Below, piece by piece: positions 25,598 through 34,811 of a stretch of DNA of 64,000 nucleotides. The stretch's first letter is position 1. Every line of letters starts with the position of its first letter. The notes beneath the pieces were generated by a model, which did no database searches, was not told the DNA's origin, and saw only the letters and a program-made list of their open reading frames with translations. Position numbers and translations under genes: made by a program. Origin of the DNA: Variovorax sp. Sphag1AA (GTDB lineage: Bacteria > Pseudomonadota > Gammaproteobacteria > Burkholderiales > Burkholderiaceae_C); the NCBI RefSeq assembly GCF_014192575.1, contig NZ_JACHYC010000003.1, forward strand, positions 1-64,000, read 5' to 3'.

Positions 25598-27247
25598 GTG
25601 ACTTCCCATTTCCCGCGCCCGGTCCCGGGCGTGATGACAGCGGCCGTGCTCGCGCTGATCGCGAACACCGCCGCAGCCTTCAACCTCCAGACCGACAACC
25701 CGGACCTGCAAATGCGCTGGGACACCACGCTGAAGTACAGCGCCGCATGGCGACTGCAGGACGCCGACGCGCGCCTGCTCGTCAGTCCCAATCACGACGA
25801 CGGCGATCGCAACTTCGGTCGAGGACTGATCTCCTCGCGCGCGGACCTTTTCTCGGAGTTCGACGCCGTCTTCCGCGGCAATACGGGCCTGCGAGTGAGC
25901 GCGGCCGGCTGGTACGACAGCGTCTACAACCGCCGGAACGACAACCCGGGTTTCGCCGGAGGCGCCTTCCCGAACCAGATTGGCCCCGCCAACGAGTTCC
26001 CCAGCGAGACGCGCACCCAACATGGTCGCGAGATGGAGCTGCTTGATGCCTTCGTGTTCGGCAAGACCGACCTGGGCGATGGCCACACGCTGACCGGCCG
26101 CCTGGGGCAGCACTCGTTGCTCTGGGGCGAAAGCCTGTTCCTTGGGGCCAACGCCATCGCCGGCGGCCAGCAGCCCTTCGACGCCGTGAAGCTGATGTCC
26201 GTGCCCGGCACCCAATTCAAGGAAGCCGTGCGTCCCGTGCCGCAGGTGTCGGGCCAGTTGCAACTGGCGAGCAACCTCTCGATCGGTGCGTACTACCAGT
26301 TCCGCTGGGAGCCCACAGTCGCCCCCGCGGTCGGCAGCTACTTCTCCGATGTGGACCTGGCCATCCGTGGTGCAGAGCGCATGCTGCTGGCGCCGCCAAT
26401 GTCGGCCCCACGCGGCCCCGACGTGGAACCCGGCAACAGCGGCCAAGGCGGCTTGCAAGTGCGCTGGAGGCTGGGCGAGACCGATCTGGGGCTCTACGCG
26501 GTCCGCTTCAACGCCAAGACGCCGCAGGTCGTGCCCACGCTCGGCATGGTCGCGCAATCGCCCGTGCCGGTGGTGGCGCCGATTGGCTATCGACAGGTCT
26601 ATCACGAGGGCATCCAGGCCTTCGGCCTGAGCGCAAGCCACACCTTCGGCGACGTGAACCTCGCTGGCGAGGCATCGATCCGGCACAACCAGGATCTGGC
26701 CAGCACGCGCGGCGCCGACGCCAGTGCGATCGGCGGCCCGGGCCTCAGCGCCGGCTATGCGACCGGTGACACCGCGCACCTCAACGTTTCGATGATCAGC
26801 ACCCTGCCTTCGACGCCGCTGTGGCGCGAAGCCACGTTCATGGGCGAGGTCGCATGGAACCGCGTCCTGAGCGTGCGCAGCAATCCCGAGGCCATCGATC
26901 CCAACGCCACCCGCGATGCCACGGCGCTGCGGTTCGTTTTCGAGCCCACTTACCGGCAGGTGCTGCCGGGCCTCGATCTCGGCGTGCCCATCGGGCTCGG
27001 CTGGGCGCCCAAGGGCTCGCGTTCGATGGCGTTGGGTCCGGTGCCCATGCCAAGCAACGGCAATGGTGACTTCTCCATCGGCCTCAGCGGCAGCTACCTC
27101 GACGTGTGGCGCTTCAGCGTGACGTGGACCACCTACCTGGGCGACGCCGGCACTTTCCAGAACGGCGCCAACTTCACCGACTACAGCTACCTCCAGTCGC
27201 TCAAGGACCGCCGGTTCCTGTCACTGGCCATCTACCGCACCTTCTGA
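25598..27247 (+). CDS. DUF1302 family protein, predicted outer-membrane
   Basis: A 549-aa protein with an N-terminal signal peptide ending TAAA and many alternating aromatic/polar stretches (MRWDTTLKYSAAWRL, GLRVSAAGWYDSVYN, ending AIYRTF). The terminal Phe and the strand pattern fit an outer-membrane beta-barrel. DUF1302 proteins commonly lie next to DUF1329 genes in steroid, terpenoid and aromatic catabolic loci. The start is a GTG with CGAGGAGACAAC before it. It probably admits or exports a hydrophobic substrate; this is inference. Confidence 0.75.
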   Translation: MTSHFPRPVPGVMTAAVLALIANTAAAFNLQTDNPDLQMRWDTTLKYSAAWRLQDADARLLVSPNHDDGDRNFGRGLISSRADLFSEFDAVFRGNTGLRVSAAGWYDSVYNRRNDNPGFAGGAFPNQIGPANEFPSETRTQHGREMELLDAFVFGKTDLGDGHTLTGRLGQHSLLWGESLFLGANAIAGGQQPFDAVKLMSVPGTQFKEAVRPVPQVSGQLQLASNLSIGAYYQFRWEPTVAPAVGSYFSDVDLAIRGAERMLLAPPMSAPRGPDVEPGNSGQGGLQVRWRLGETDLGLYAVRFNAKTPQVVPTLGMVAQSPVPVVAPIGYRQVYHEGIQAFGLSASHTFGDVNLAGEASIRHNQDLASTRGADASAIGGPGLSAGYATGDTAHLNVSMISTLPSTPLWREATFMGEVAWNRVLSVRSNPEAIDPNATRDATALRFVFEPTYRQVLPGLDLGVPIGLGWAPKGSRSMALGPVPMPSNGNGDFSIGLSGSYLDVWRFSVTWTTYLGDAGTFQNGANFTDYSYLQSLKDRRFLSLAIYRTF

Positions 27248-27260
27248 TCCCGGAAACGAT

Positions 27261-28634
27261 ATGACGACGAACATCCTCTTCCCGCGCCAGTTGCTGATGG
27301 CGTTGACCCTTGGCCTCGCCGCGCCCTTCGCCGCTGCAGGTGTGAGCGCCGAGGAGGCGCAGAAGCTCAAGACCGTGCTGACACCGATGGGCGCCGAGCG
27401 AGCCGGCAATACCGACGGCAGCATCCCGGCGTGGAACGGCGGCCTCACGCAGGCAGCCGGCGCCGTGGTCGGCAACAGCCGCCCCGATCCCTTCACCGAC
27501 AAGCCGCTCTACACCATCACGGCCAAGAACGCGGCGGAGTACCAGGACAAGCTCTCCGACGGCGTACGCGAGTTGCTGAAACGTGACCCCGACACCTTCA
27601 GGCTCGATGTCTACAAAAGCCAGCGCACGGCGGCCGCGCCGGACTGGGTCTACGACAACACCGCAAAGAATGCCGCGCGCGCGACGCTGGAGGAGGGCGC
27701 CGCAGGGCCCGTCCCAAAGGGTGCACACGCGGGCGTGCCCTTTCCCATTCCCAAGTCTGGCGCCGAAGTGATGTGGAATCACCTGCTGCGCTGGCGCGGG
27801 CTCGCAGCGCGCTACAACACTTCAGGCACGATGGGCACGGCGGACGGCAAGCTGGTCTCCACCGTAGAAGGCCAGGCCCAGATCCAGATGCCGTACTACG
27901 ACCAGACCGCGGACGCCGCGATGCAGCAGGCGGGGGAATACTGGCTGTTCAAGATGGTCAACGTGGGCCCGCCGATCCGCGCCGGCGAGGCCATCGTCGG
28001 GCGCCTGAACCTGGATTCGAGCAAGGACCAATCCTGGGTCTATCTCACCGGCCAGCGCCGCACGAGAAAGCTGCCGAATGCCTGCTGCGATACGCCCAAC
28101 CAGGCCACCGCGGGAATCATGTCCTTCGACGACATCGAGGTGTTCACCGGACGCCTTGACACCTTCGACTGGAAGCTCGTCGGGAAGAAGGAACTGCTGG
28201 TGCCCTACAACAGCAACCGCACGCTCCAGCCGAAGAAGAACGCCGAGGTGCTGATGCCGCGCCACATCAACCCGGACCACGTGCGCTGGGAGCTGCACCG
28301 CGTCTGGGTCGTGGAGGCAACGCTGAAGCCCGGCAAGCGTCATCCGGCGGCTCGCAGCCGCTACTACATCGACGAAGACAGCTGGATGGCCCTTCTGGGC
28401 GACCGATGGGACGCAAACGGTCAGTTGTGGAAGACCAACTGGGAAATCCCCGCCGCGATGCCTGATGTTCCGGCGCAGTCGGTGATCGCCTTCGGCTTCC
28501 ACGATTTCGTTTCGCGCGTCTGGTTCGTCAACCTGATGCGCGGGGAGAACTCGGACGTGCACTACAAGGTGGTGCCGCGGTTTGCCGATTCGACCTTCAC
28601 GCCGGATGCGCTTGCGGGCGAGGGTGTTCGATGA
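27261..28634 (+). CDS. DUF1329 family periplasmic protein
   Basis: A 457-aa DUF1329 protein. The signal peptide (about residues 1-28, ending AAAG) is followed by VSAEEAQKLKTVLTPMGAERAGN and SIPAWNGGL, typical of this family. QSWVYLTGQRRTRKLPNACCDTPN, seen in part as TGQRRTRKLPNACCDTPN, is the best-conserved block. DUF1329 resembles LolA/LolB-like folds and is thought to bind lipophilic ligands in the periplasm. It lies 13 nt after the DUF1302 gene and overlaps the next gene by ATGA. Confidence 0.75.
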   Translation: MTTNILFPRQLLMALTLGLAAPFAAAGVSAEEAQKLKTVLTPMGAERAGNTDGSIPAWNGGLTQAAGAVVGNSRPDPFTDKPLYTITAKNAAEYQDKLSDGVRELLKRDPDTFRLDVYKSQRTAAAPDWVYDNTAKNAARATLEEGAAGPVPKGAHAGVPFPIPKSGAEVMWNHLLRWRGLAARYNTSGTMGTADGKLVSTVEGQAQIQMPYYDQTADAAMQQAGEYWLFKMVNVGPPIRAGEAIVGRLNLDSSKDQSWVYLTGQRRTRKLPNACCDTPNQATAGIMSFDDIEVFTGRLDTFDWKLVGKKELLVPYNSNRTLQPKKNAEVLMPRHINPDHVRWELHRVWVVEATLKPGKRHPAARSRYYIDEDSWMALLGDRWDANGQLWKTNWEIPAAMPDVPAQSVIAFGFHDFVSRVWFVNLMRGENSDVHYKVVPRFADSTFTPDALAGEGVR

Positions 28635-29686
28635 GTCGATGGTCGTGTGCGGCGCTGGTGAGTTGCGCGACGCTGGCATGCGGCGCCGCATTCGCCGGGG
28701 CGCCGCTGGAAGGGGATGCGCTGCTCGTGCGGGCGCCATCGGAAGTGGTGTTGCTGGCCGGCGCGCGCTGCGGCGACGCCTTGCTCGCGGTGGGCGAGCA
28801 TGGCGTGATCGTCCGCTCCACCGACGGTGGCGTGTCCTGGCAGCAAGCCCGACGCGTGCCGACGCGCGTGACGCTCACCGGCGTGGATTGCGCCGATGGG
28901 GCCGTCGGGTGGTCCACCGGCCATCAAGGCACGGTGCTGGCGACCGTCGATGGCGGCCTGACCTGGACCGCGCAGTTCGACGGACGTCGCGCAGCACAGG
29001 CCATCCTCGCGCAGGCCGAGGCCGAAGGACAGGAGCAGGCGATCGCGCAAGCGCGCCGTCTGGTGCAGGACGGCCCGGACAAGCCGCTGTTCGATGTCCG
29101 CGCGCTCGGCCCGCGCGATGCGCTCGTGATCGGTGCCTACAACCTCGCTTTCCGCACCCGCGACGGCGGCATTCATTGGGAGCCGTTGTCGCATCGCCTG
29201 GACAACCCCCGCCAGTCGCACCTGAACGCAATGGCGGTTGCCGGCCGCACGGTCCTTATCGCCGGCGAGCAGGGCCTGGTGCTGCGTTCCGATGACGGCG
29301 GCGAATCGTTCGTACGACAGGTGCTGCCCTACCAGGGCAGCTTCTTCGCAGCGGAGCTGCTCGATACCGACACCGCGCTGGTGGCCGGCATGCGCGGCCA
29401 GGCGTGGCTCACGCGCGATGGCGGCAGGCGCTGGACCCCATTGGAGGGCGCGCCTCCCGTCAGCTTCATTGCCGCCGTGAGGCACGGCCCTGACACGCTG
29501 TGGCTTCTCAATCAGGCGGGACAGCTCTTCGCCTTCGAGCGCGGGGCTGAGCGCCTGATCGCGCTGCCTGCCGGTGTGCCCGCGCCCGCAACGGGTCTGA
29601 TCGCTGCCGGCACACGCGGCCCGGTCCATGCAATGAGCGCGCGAGGCATCGCGGCCCTCGATACCACCACTGAAAGCACCCGATGA
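28631..29686 (+). CDS. YCF48-like beta-propeller protein
   Basis: A 351-aa secreted protein with a signal peptide ending AAFAG. Repeated blades contain Asp-box-like motifs: VIVRSTDGGVSWQQ, VLATVDGGLTWTA, RTRDGGIHWEP, LRSDDGGESF and TRDGGRRWTP. This resembles YCF48/HCF136-type assembly propellers and sialidase Asp-box repeats. Both ends overlap neighbours by ATGA (28631 and 29683), so it should be made stoichiometrically with the DUF1329 protein and the RND permease and may scaffold them in the periplasm. Confidence 0.75.
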   Translation: MSRWSCAALVSCATLACGAAFAGAPLEGDALLVRAPSEVVLLAGARCGDALLAVGEHGVIVRSTDGGVSWQQARRVPTRVTLTGVDCADGAVGWSTGHQGTVLATVDGGLTWTAQFDGRRAAQAILAQAEAEGQEQAIAQARRLVQDGPDKPLFDVRALGPRDALVIGAYNLAFRTRDGGIHWEPLSHRLDNPRQSHLNAMAVAGRTVLIAGEQGLVLRSDDGGESFVRQVLPYQGSFFAAELLDTDTALVAGMRGQAWLTRDGGRRWTPLEGAPPVSFIAAVRHGPDTLWLLNQAGQLFAFERGAERLIALPAGVPAPATGLIAAGTRGPVHAMSARGIAALDTTTESTR

Positions 29687-32076
29687 GCGTTGCCTCCGAT
29701 ACCACCGCGCAGGGCGCCCTGAGACATGTCGAGCGCCTGATCTTCGGCCATCGCCGCCTCGTGCTCCTGCTGTGCGCGCTGCTTACCGCCGTGCTGGCCT
29801 GGCAGGCCACGCGCGTGCAATTCAACGCCAGCTTCGAGCAGACGCTGCCGATCTCGCACCCCTTCGTTCGCAATTTCCTCGCGCATCAGTCGGAACTGCG
29901 GGGCCTGGGCAACGCCGTGCGCGTCGCCGTGGCCAACCCGCGCGACAACGGCTCCATCTACGACGCGGCCTACCTCGAAGTGCTGCGTCGCTTGAGCGAC
30001 GAGGTCTTTCTGGTGCCCGGCGTCAATCGGGCCGAGTTCAAGAGCCTGTGGACTGCCTCGACTCGCTGGGTCGGCGTGACCGAGGACGGCCTGGAAGGCG
30101 GGCCGGTGATTCCGGCCGGCTACGACGGTGGCCCGGACAGCCTGCGCCAACTGGCCGACAACATCGCTCGCTCGGGTGAGATCGGCCAACTGGTGGCGCT
30201 GGACGCGCGCTCCAGCGCGATCTACGTGCCCTTGCTGGCACAAGGCGCCGACGGCAAGGACCTTGACTACGGCGAGCTGGCCCGCCGGCTGGAGGCGCTG
30301 CGCGCGAAGTACGAGCAGGAGGGCGTGCGCATTCACATCACCGGCTACGCCAAGATCGTCGGCGACCTGATCGCGGGCCTGCATGCCGTGCTCGCCTTCT
30401 TCGCGGTCGCGGTGATCGTCGCGACGGCCTGGCTCTACGGGTACACGCGCTGCCGACGATCCACGCTGATAGTGGTGAGCGCCTCGCTGGTCGCAGTGGT
30501 GTGGTTGCTGGGATTGTTGCCTCTGCTGGGCATGCGGCTCGGCCCGTACTCCGTGCTGGTGCCCTTCCTCGTGTTCGCGATCGGCATGAGCCATGGCGCG
30601 CAGAAGATGAACGGCATCATGCAGGACATCGGGCGCGGCGCCGACCGGCTGGAGGCGGCGCGCATGACCTTCCGCAGGCTGTTCCTCGCCGGACTCGCGG
30701 CCCTCCTTGCGGACGTGGTGGGTTTTGCCGTGCTGCTGGTCATCGATATCCCCGCGATCCGCGAATTGGCGTTGGCCGCCTCGCTGGGCGTGGCGACGCT
30801 GATCGTCACCAACCTGATCCTGATTCCGGTGCTTTTGAGCTACGTCGGCGTGAGCCCTGCAGCCGCACGTCGCAGCCTGCGACTCGAGGCGGACGGTCGA
30901 CGGCATCGGCTGTGGGACGGGCTGCTCCACTTCACCCGCCGCGGGCCGGCGCTGGCCGCGCTGGTCGGCGCGGTGATCCTGGGGCTGGCGGGCGCGTTCG
31001 CGGCGCAGCGGCTCGCGATCGGCGACCTCGACGCCGGCGCGCCGGAACTGCGACCCGACAGTCGTTACAACCGCGACGCGATGTTCATGGCCGGCGCCTA
31101 TGGTGCTTCCAGCGACGTGTTGGCAGTGATGGTTGCCACGCCGGACGGCCGATGCTCAGAGGTCGACACCGTGCGCCGACTCGACACCCTGGAATGGGAG
31201 CTGCGCCAGGTGCCCGGTGTGGAAGGCACGTCGAGCCTGGCGCAGATGGTGCGGCGAACGATGACCGGCCTCAACGAGGGCCACCCCAAGTGGTACGACG
31301 TCGTCGCCAACCAGGACATGGTCAACACCATCACGGCGGGCGCGCCGCGCGGCCTCTACAACGACACCTGCAACCTGCTGACACTCCATGTCTACCTGGC
31401 CGATCACAAGGCCCAGACACTGCAACGCGTGGTCGATCACGTGCGGGACTTCGCAGCCGCGAACGACTCGGAGGAAGGCCGCTTCCTCCTGGCCGCCGGC
31501 AGTGCCGGCATGGACGCGGCCACCAACATGGCGGTCGCCTCGTCGTGGCGGGTGATGCTCTGGCTGGTCTACGGTGCCGTGTGCTTGCTGGCGTGGATCG
31601 CATTCCGATCCTGGCGCGCGGTGCTGGTTGCAGTGCTGCCTCTGGTGCTGACGTCGGTGCTCGCCGAGGCGCTCATGGTGGCGCTGCACATCGGCGTCAA
31701 GGTGGCCACGCTGCCAGTAGTCGCGCTGGGCGTGGGCATCGGGGTGGACTACGCGCTGTACATCCTCACGGTGCTGCTGGCCCATCAGCGCGCGGGCGAA
31801 CCGTTGGCACAGGCGTTCCACCGCTCGTTGCTGTTCACCGGCCGCGTCGTGATGCTGACGGGACTGACGCTGGCGACGGGTGTATTCACCTGGATCGCGA
31901 GCCCGATCAAGTTCCAGGCCGACATGGGCATTCTGCTGGCCTTCATGTTCCTGTGGAACATGCTGGGCGCCTTGGTCCTCCTGCCCGCTCTGGCCCGCTT
32001 CCTTCTCCCCGATGGCATGACGGGGCTGCGCTATTCTCCGGCGATACAAGGAGAACGAAGCATTGGCCACGATTGA
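29683..32076 (+). CDS. MmpL-like RND superfamily permease
   Basis: A 797-aa RND/MMPL-type permease with two SSD-like membrane blocks. The first transmembrane helix (LVLLLCALLTAVLAW) is followed by a large periplasmic loop (about 45-225), then a multi-helix block to about 400 (FLVFAIGMSHGAQKMNG). A second loop and a second block with LPVVALGVGIGVDYALYILTV contain the charged residues that couple to protons. It is smaller than HAE or HME pumps (about 1,000 aa) and resembles HpnN-like lipid exporters and relatives beside DUF1302/DUF1329 genes. It probably moves a hydrophobic compound across the envelope; the direction is unknown. Confidence 0.8.
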   Translation: MSVASDTTAQGALRHVERLIFGHRRLVLLLCALLTAVLAWQATRVQFNASFEQTLPISHPFVRNFLAHQSELRGLGNAVRVAVANPRDNGSIYDAAYLEVLRRLSDEVFLVPGVNRAEFKSLWTASTRWVGVTEDGLEGGPVIPAGYDGGPDSLRQLADNIARSGEIGQLVALDARSSAIYVPLLAQGADGKDLDYGELARRLEALRAKYEQEGVRIHITGYAKIVGDLIAGLHAVLAFFAVAVIVATAWLYGYTRCRRSTLIVVSASLVAVVWLLGLLPLLGMRLGPYSVLVPFLVFAIGMSHGAQKMNGIMQDIGRGADRLEAARMTFRRLFLAGLAALLADVVGFAVLLVIDIPAIRELALAASLGVATLIVTNLILIPVLLSYVGVSPAAARRSLRLEADGRRHRLWDGLLHFTRRGPALAALVGAVILGLAGAFAAQRLAIGDLDAGAPELRPDSRYNRDAMFMAGAYGASSDVLAVMVATPDGRCSEVDTVRRLDTLEWELRQVPGVEGTSSLAQMVRRTMTGLNEGHPKWYDVVANQDMVNTITAGAPRGLYNDTCNLLTLHVYLADHKAQTLQRVVDHVRDFAAANDSEEGRFLLAAGSAGMDAATNMAVASSWRVMLWLVYGAVCLLAWIAFRSWRAVLVAVLPLVLTSVLAEALMVALHIGVKVATLPVVALGVGIGVDYALYILTVLLAHQRAGEPLAQAFHRSLLFTGRVVMLTGLTLATGVFTWIASPIKFQADMGILLAFMFLWNMLGALVLLPALARFLLPDGMTGLRYSPAIQGERSIGHD

Positions 32077-32707
32077 CCTGGAGCGTAGAGCCGAGATCGG
32101 CCGCATGAAGCGGGCGCGCACGCGCGCCGGTTTGCTGGATACCACCTTGCAGGTCATTCAGCAGCGCGGGACAGAGGATCCGACCCTGGAGGAGTTCATC
32201 GCGGCGGCCGGAGTGGCGCGCGGCACGTTCTACAACCACTTCAAGACGAAAGACCAACTGCTGGCAGCTGCCGCTGCACAAGTCGCCGATTCGATTGACG
32301 CGCAGATCACGCCGCTGATCCGCAGTGTGAAAGACCCGGCCCAGCGAATTGCCACCGCTATTCGGCTCTTCATCCGCCTGTCGCGCGAGCGGCCCGAATG
32401 GGGCTGGGTGCTGGTCCGCTCGGCCCCAGGAATCGGTGCTGGCTGGAGCGAGGACATGCGCCGGGGCGTGCGGGCCGATATCCGCAGCGGCCGGCGCAGC
32501 GGCCGTTTCCTGGTCCCCTCAGTCCAGGCCGCGGAGGCGCTGGGCATGGGCACGCTGGCGATGGCGATTCGTACCGTGCTGGTGGACAAGACACCCAGCG
32601 ATTTCGGCGAATCGATCGCGGCGATGACGTTGCAGGCGATGGGTGTTGAGCACGAGGAAGCGCTCCGCCTGTCCGCCGCACCAATTCCTGAGTCGACTCG
32701 CCAGTGA
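32063..32707 (+). CDS. TetR-family regulator
   Basis: A 214-aa TetR-type regulator. The DNA-binding helix is EEFIAAAGVARGTFYNHF near residues 33-50, and the C-terminal half is a ligand domain. It starts with TTG at 32063, 14 nt inside the end of the RND gene, with AAGGAG about nine nt upstream. As the last gene of the operon it probably represses it in response to the substrate, possibly at the palindrome 22213-22229. Confidence 0.8.
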   Translation: MATIDLERRAEIGRMKRARTRAGLLDTTLQVIQQRGTEDPTLEEFIAAAGVARGTFYNHFKTKDQLLAAAAAQVADSIDAQITPLIRSVKDPAQRIATAIRLFIRLSRERPEWGWVLVRSAPGIGAGWSEDMRRGVRADIRSGRRSGRFLVPSVQAAEALGMGTLAMAIRTVLVDKTPSDFGESIAAMTLQAMGVEHEEALRLSAAPIPESTRQ

Positions 32708-33098
32708 TCACTCGATTCGGACGTTCTTGAACTTGATCAGCTGGCCATTGGAGTTGACCCGGTTCCGTGGACACATCAAGCTTTGTTATCAAGGAGTCGT
32801 GACGTCTCCCCCGAATCCGGTCATTTCTAAACTGGAGTCGGGCGGCTTCCGGCTTTCGGTGAATTCACGGGCGGCCAGATGATCCAGGCGGTGACAGGAA
32901 GGCGCTTCTACGCCGTCGCGGGGGGACGCAGTGTGGGCTATTCCGTCACGCAACTGAACGCCGACCGGGCCATCCCCCGACGGTGCCAGCTGCTGACGTG
33001 AAGGCTGCATCGCACCGTCACAACCGAAAGAGTCCCCGGAGAAGGTCGGACATATCCGCCTGCTCGCAGGCCTGGGTTGCTAGACTCCTCGCCGATTC
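32708..33098. other. Intergenic stretch with a possible coding relic
   Basis: About 390 bases without an intact gene. On the minus strand, a frame ending at 32708 reads RVNSNGQLIKFKNVRIE then stop (about 32708-32770), which looks like a genuine protein tail. A 40-codon plus-strand ORF at 32879-33001 has no recognisable features. The stretch separates two unrelated operons and may mark an old deletion or insertion point. Confidence 0.35.
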
Positions 33099-33458
33099 AT
33101 GCGCCGCTTCATTGTCATTTTCATGATGCTCCTGCTGCCGCTCCAATGGGGTTGGGCCGCAGCCGCGAGCGTTTGCGAGCATGAAGCAGGCGGTGCACAT
33201 TTCGGTCACCACGAGCACAAGCACACGGGCGCCGGCAAGGCGACCGCTGACAAGTCCGAGGTGCCGCCCGCAACGGATCTGCCCGGGTATCACCCCGATT
33301 GCCATTCCTGTCATGGCATGGGGGCCGCCTGCGTCCCCGCATCGCCGGCTGGTGCGCCCGGATGGCGTGACAGTACGCCGCCTTCTGCTTCCGGGAAGTT
33401 CTTTCCCGACCCACCCATCCAGGGCCTGCTTCGGCCGCCCATGCCGCTCGTCGCCTGA
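33099..33458 (+). CDS. czcI: CzcI-like His-rich periplasmic protein
   Basis: A 119-aa exported protein. Signal peptide MRRFIVIFMMLLLPLQWGWAAAA is followed by VCEHEAGGAHFGHHEHKH, a His/Cys-rich metal-binding segment, and CHSCHGMGAAC. This matches CzcI, the small first gene of czc operons in Cupriavidus and relatives. CzcI binds metal in the periplasm and is linked to control of the efflux genes. It sits 106 nt upstream of the czcC-like gene. Confidence 0.75.
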   Translation: MRRFIVIFMMLLLPLQWGWAAAASVCEHEAGGAHFGHHEHKHTGAGKATADKSEVPPATDLPGYHPDCHSCHGMGAACVPASPAGAPGWRDSTPPSASGKFFPDPPIQGLLRPPMPLVA

Positions 33459-33484
33459 ACGGCCGGCGAGACGGTTTCCTTCTT

Positions 33485-33500
33485 GCGCCTGAGTAGGCGC
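33485..33500 (+). other. Hairpin in the czcI-czcC gap
   Basis: GCGCCT-GAGT-AGGCGC is a perfect 6-bp stem with a 4-nt loop. There is no T-run after it, so it is not a classical terminator; it could tune or stabilise the transcript between czcI and the efflux genes. Confidence 0.25.
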
Positions 33501-33564
33501 GCCACCTCTCGTCGGATTCCCAATCCGCGAGCGCCCGCGCGCTCGCCCAAGCGACGAGATTTTC

Positions 33565-34797
33565 ATGAGAAGACGAGACTGGGCACTTCCCAGCATCCTG
33601 GCGGCGGCCTTGTTGGCCTGCATGACGCCGGGCTACTCACAGACGCTGTCTATCAAGCAGGGCTTCGATGCAGCATGGACACGCCAGCCCGAAAGCCGGT
33701 CGGCCTCCTTGCGACGCGACGCGGCAACGGCGGCCGTAGACGCCGCGCAGCGCTGGACGCCGGGACCGCCGGCCCTCGAGGTGGCGGCCAAGACCGACCA
33801 GTTCAATCGAAACGTCGGCGTACGCGAGTACGAGGCAGGGGTGTCGGTACCGCTATGGCTGCCGGGGGAGCGCGACAGCGCACAAGCCGCGGCGTCCTCG
33901 GAGGTTTCCGCAGTGGACGCGCGCCTGCTTGCTGCGCAGTGGCGGGTCGCGGCGGAGGTGCGCGAGGCCTATTGGTCCTACCAGCGTGCCCGCATCGAAC
34001 AGCAGCTCGCCGAACGTCGCCTGGCGAACGCGAGTCGGTTGGCGGAGGACGTGGCACGGCGTCTTCGTGCAGGCGACCTTGCCAGGGCCGACAGCCATCA
34101 GGCAGAAGGAGCCCTTGCAGCAGCGCAGGCCGCACTGGCGGAGGCGACCGTTGCCCGGATGCAGGCGGCTCGCGCCTGGACGCTCGTGACCGGTGCGCAG
34201 GAGTTTCCGGCTGACCTCGGCACCGTTGCAGCGGAACCGCATCCCTCGGGGACCCTTACATCGGACACGCACCCATCCTTCCGTGAGTTGGCCGCAAAGG
34301 CCGAGGTTGCACGAAAGCAGCAAGCCCTCGCGGGCGTTCAGGTTCGCTCGAACCCCGAGGTCCTGCTCGGCGGGGTGCGCGAGCGCGATGTGCTCGGCGA
34401 GCGGTACGAACAGAGCATCGTCGTGGGCATTCGCATTCCACTTGGCAAATCTCATGCGAGCGACGCGAAGTTCGCGACCGCAAGTGCCGACCTCCTGGAG
34501 GCTGAAACCCAGCTGACGCTGGAAGAGACGCGTCTGCGGACCCAGGTCGAGACGGCTCGCGGGAGCCTGAACGCACTCCAGCAGGCGATGACCGCCGCCG
34601 AGCGACGGGCCGTGCTCGCGAGCGAAACGCGGGGCTTCCACGAGAAGTCCTTCCGTCTCGGCGAGTCGGACCTCCCGACGCGCCTGCGTGTCGAACTCGA
34701 GGCCTTCGAAGCCGAGCGCCAGGCCGCCCGCAGTCGCCTCGAGGTGCAAGCAGGCATCTCACAACTTCGTCAAGCGCTCGGGCTGCTGCCCGAGTGA
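33565..34797 (+). CDS. czcC: CzcC-like outer-membrane efflux factor
   Basis: A 410-aa TolC/OEP-family protein. A signal peptide (to about residue 30, ending YSQ) is followed by long amphipathic coiled coils rich in Ala, Glu and Arg, such as QQLAERRLANASRLAEDVARRL, seen in part as AERRLANASRLAEDVA. The C-terminus has the second helical half, ISQLRQALGLLPE. It should form the outer-membrane channel of the CBA metal efflux complex. Its stop is 14 nt upstream of the chosen start of the next gene. Confidence 0.8.
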   Translation: MRRRDWALPSILAAALLACMTPGYSQTLSIKQGFDAAWTRQPESRSASLRRDAATAAVDAAQRWTPGPPALEVAAKTDQFNRNVGVREYEAGVSVPLWLPGERDSAQAAASSEVSAVDARLLAAQWRVAAEVREAYWSYQRARIEQQLAERRLANASRLAEDVARRLRAGDLARADSHQAEGALAAAQAALAEATVARMQAARAWTLVTGAQEFPADLGTVAAEPHPSGTLTSDTHPSFRELAAKAEVARKQQALAGVQVRSNPEVLLGGVRERDVLGERYEQSIVVGIRIPLGKSHASDAKFATASADLLEAETQLTLEETRLRTQVETARGSLNALQQAMTAAERRAVLASETRGFHEKSFRLGESDLPTRLRVELEAFEAERQAARSRLEVQAGISQLRQALGLLPE

Positions 34798-34811
34798 ATC
34801 CAGGAAATCCA

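Noticed and set aside
32740..32790. Possible insertion-sequence terminal repeat (GTTGACCCGGTTCCGTGGACAC)-like stretch
   Set aside because: No second end, target duplication or transposase fragment is visible nearby, so it is not called as a mobile element.
32879..33001. Forty-codon plus-strand ORF before czcI
   Set aside because: No ribosome binding site, no recognisable domain and no supporting context.
34794..34811. GTG start for the small czc-locus protein
   Set aside because: It would overlap the czcC stop but adds six residues before a good signal peptide; ATG at 34812 has CAGGAAATCC upstream and is preferred.
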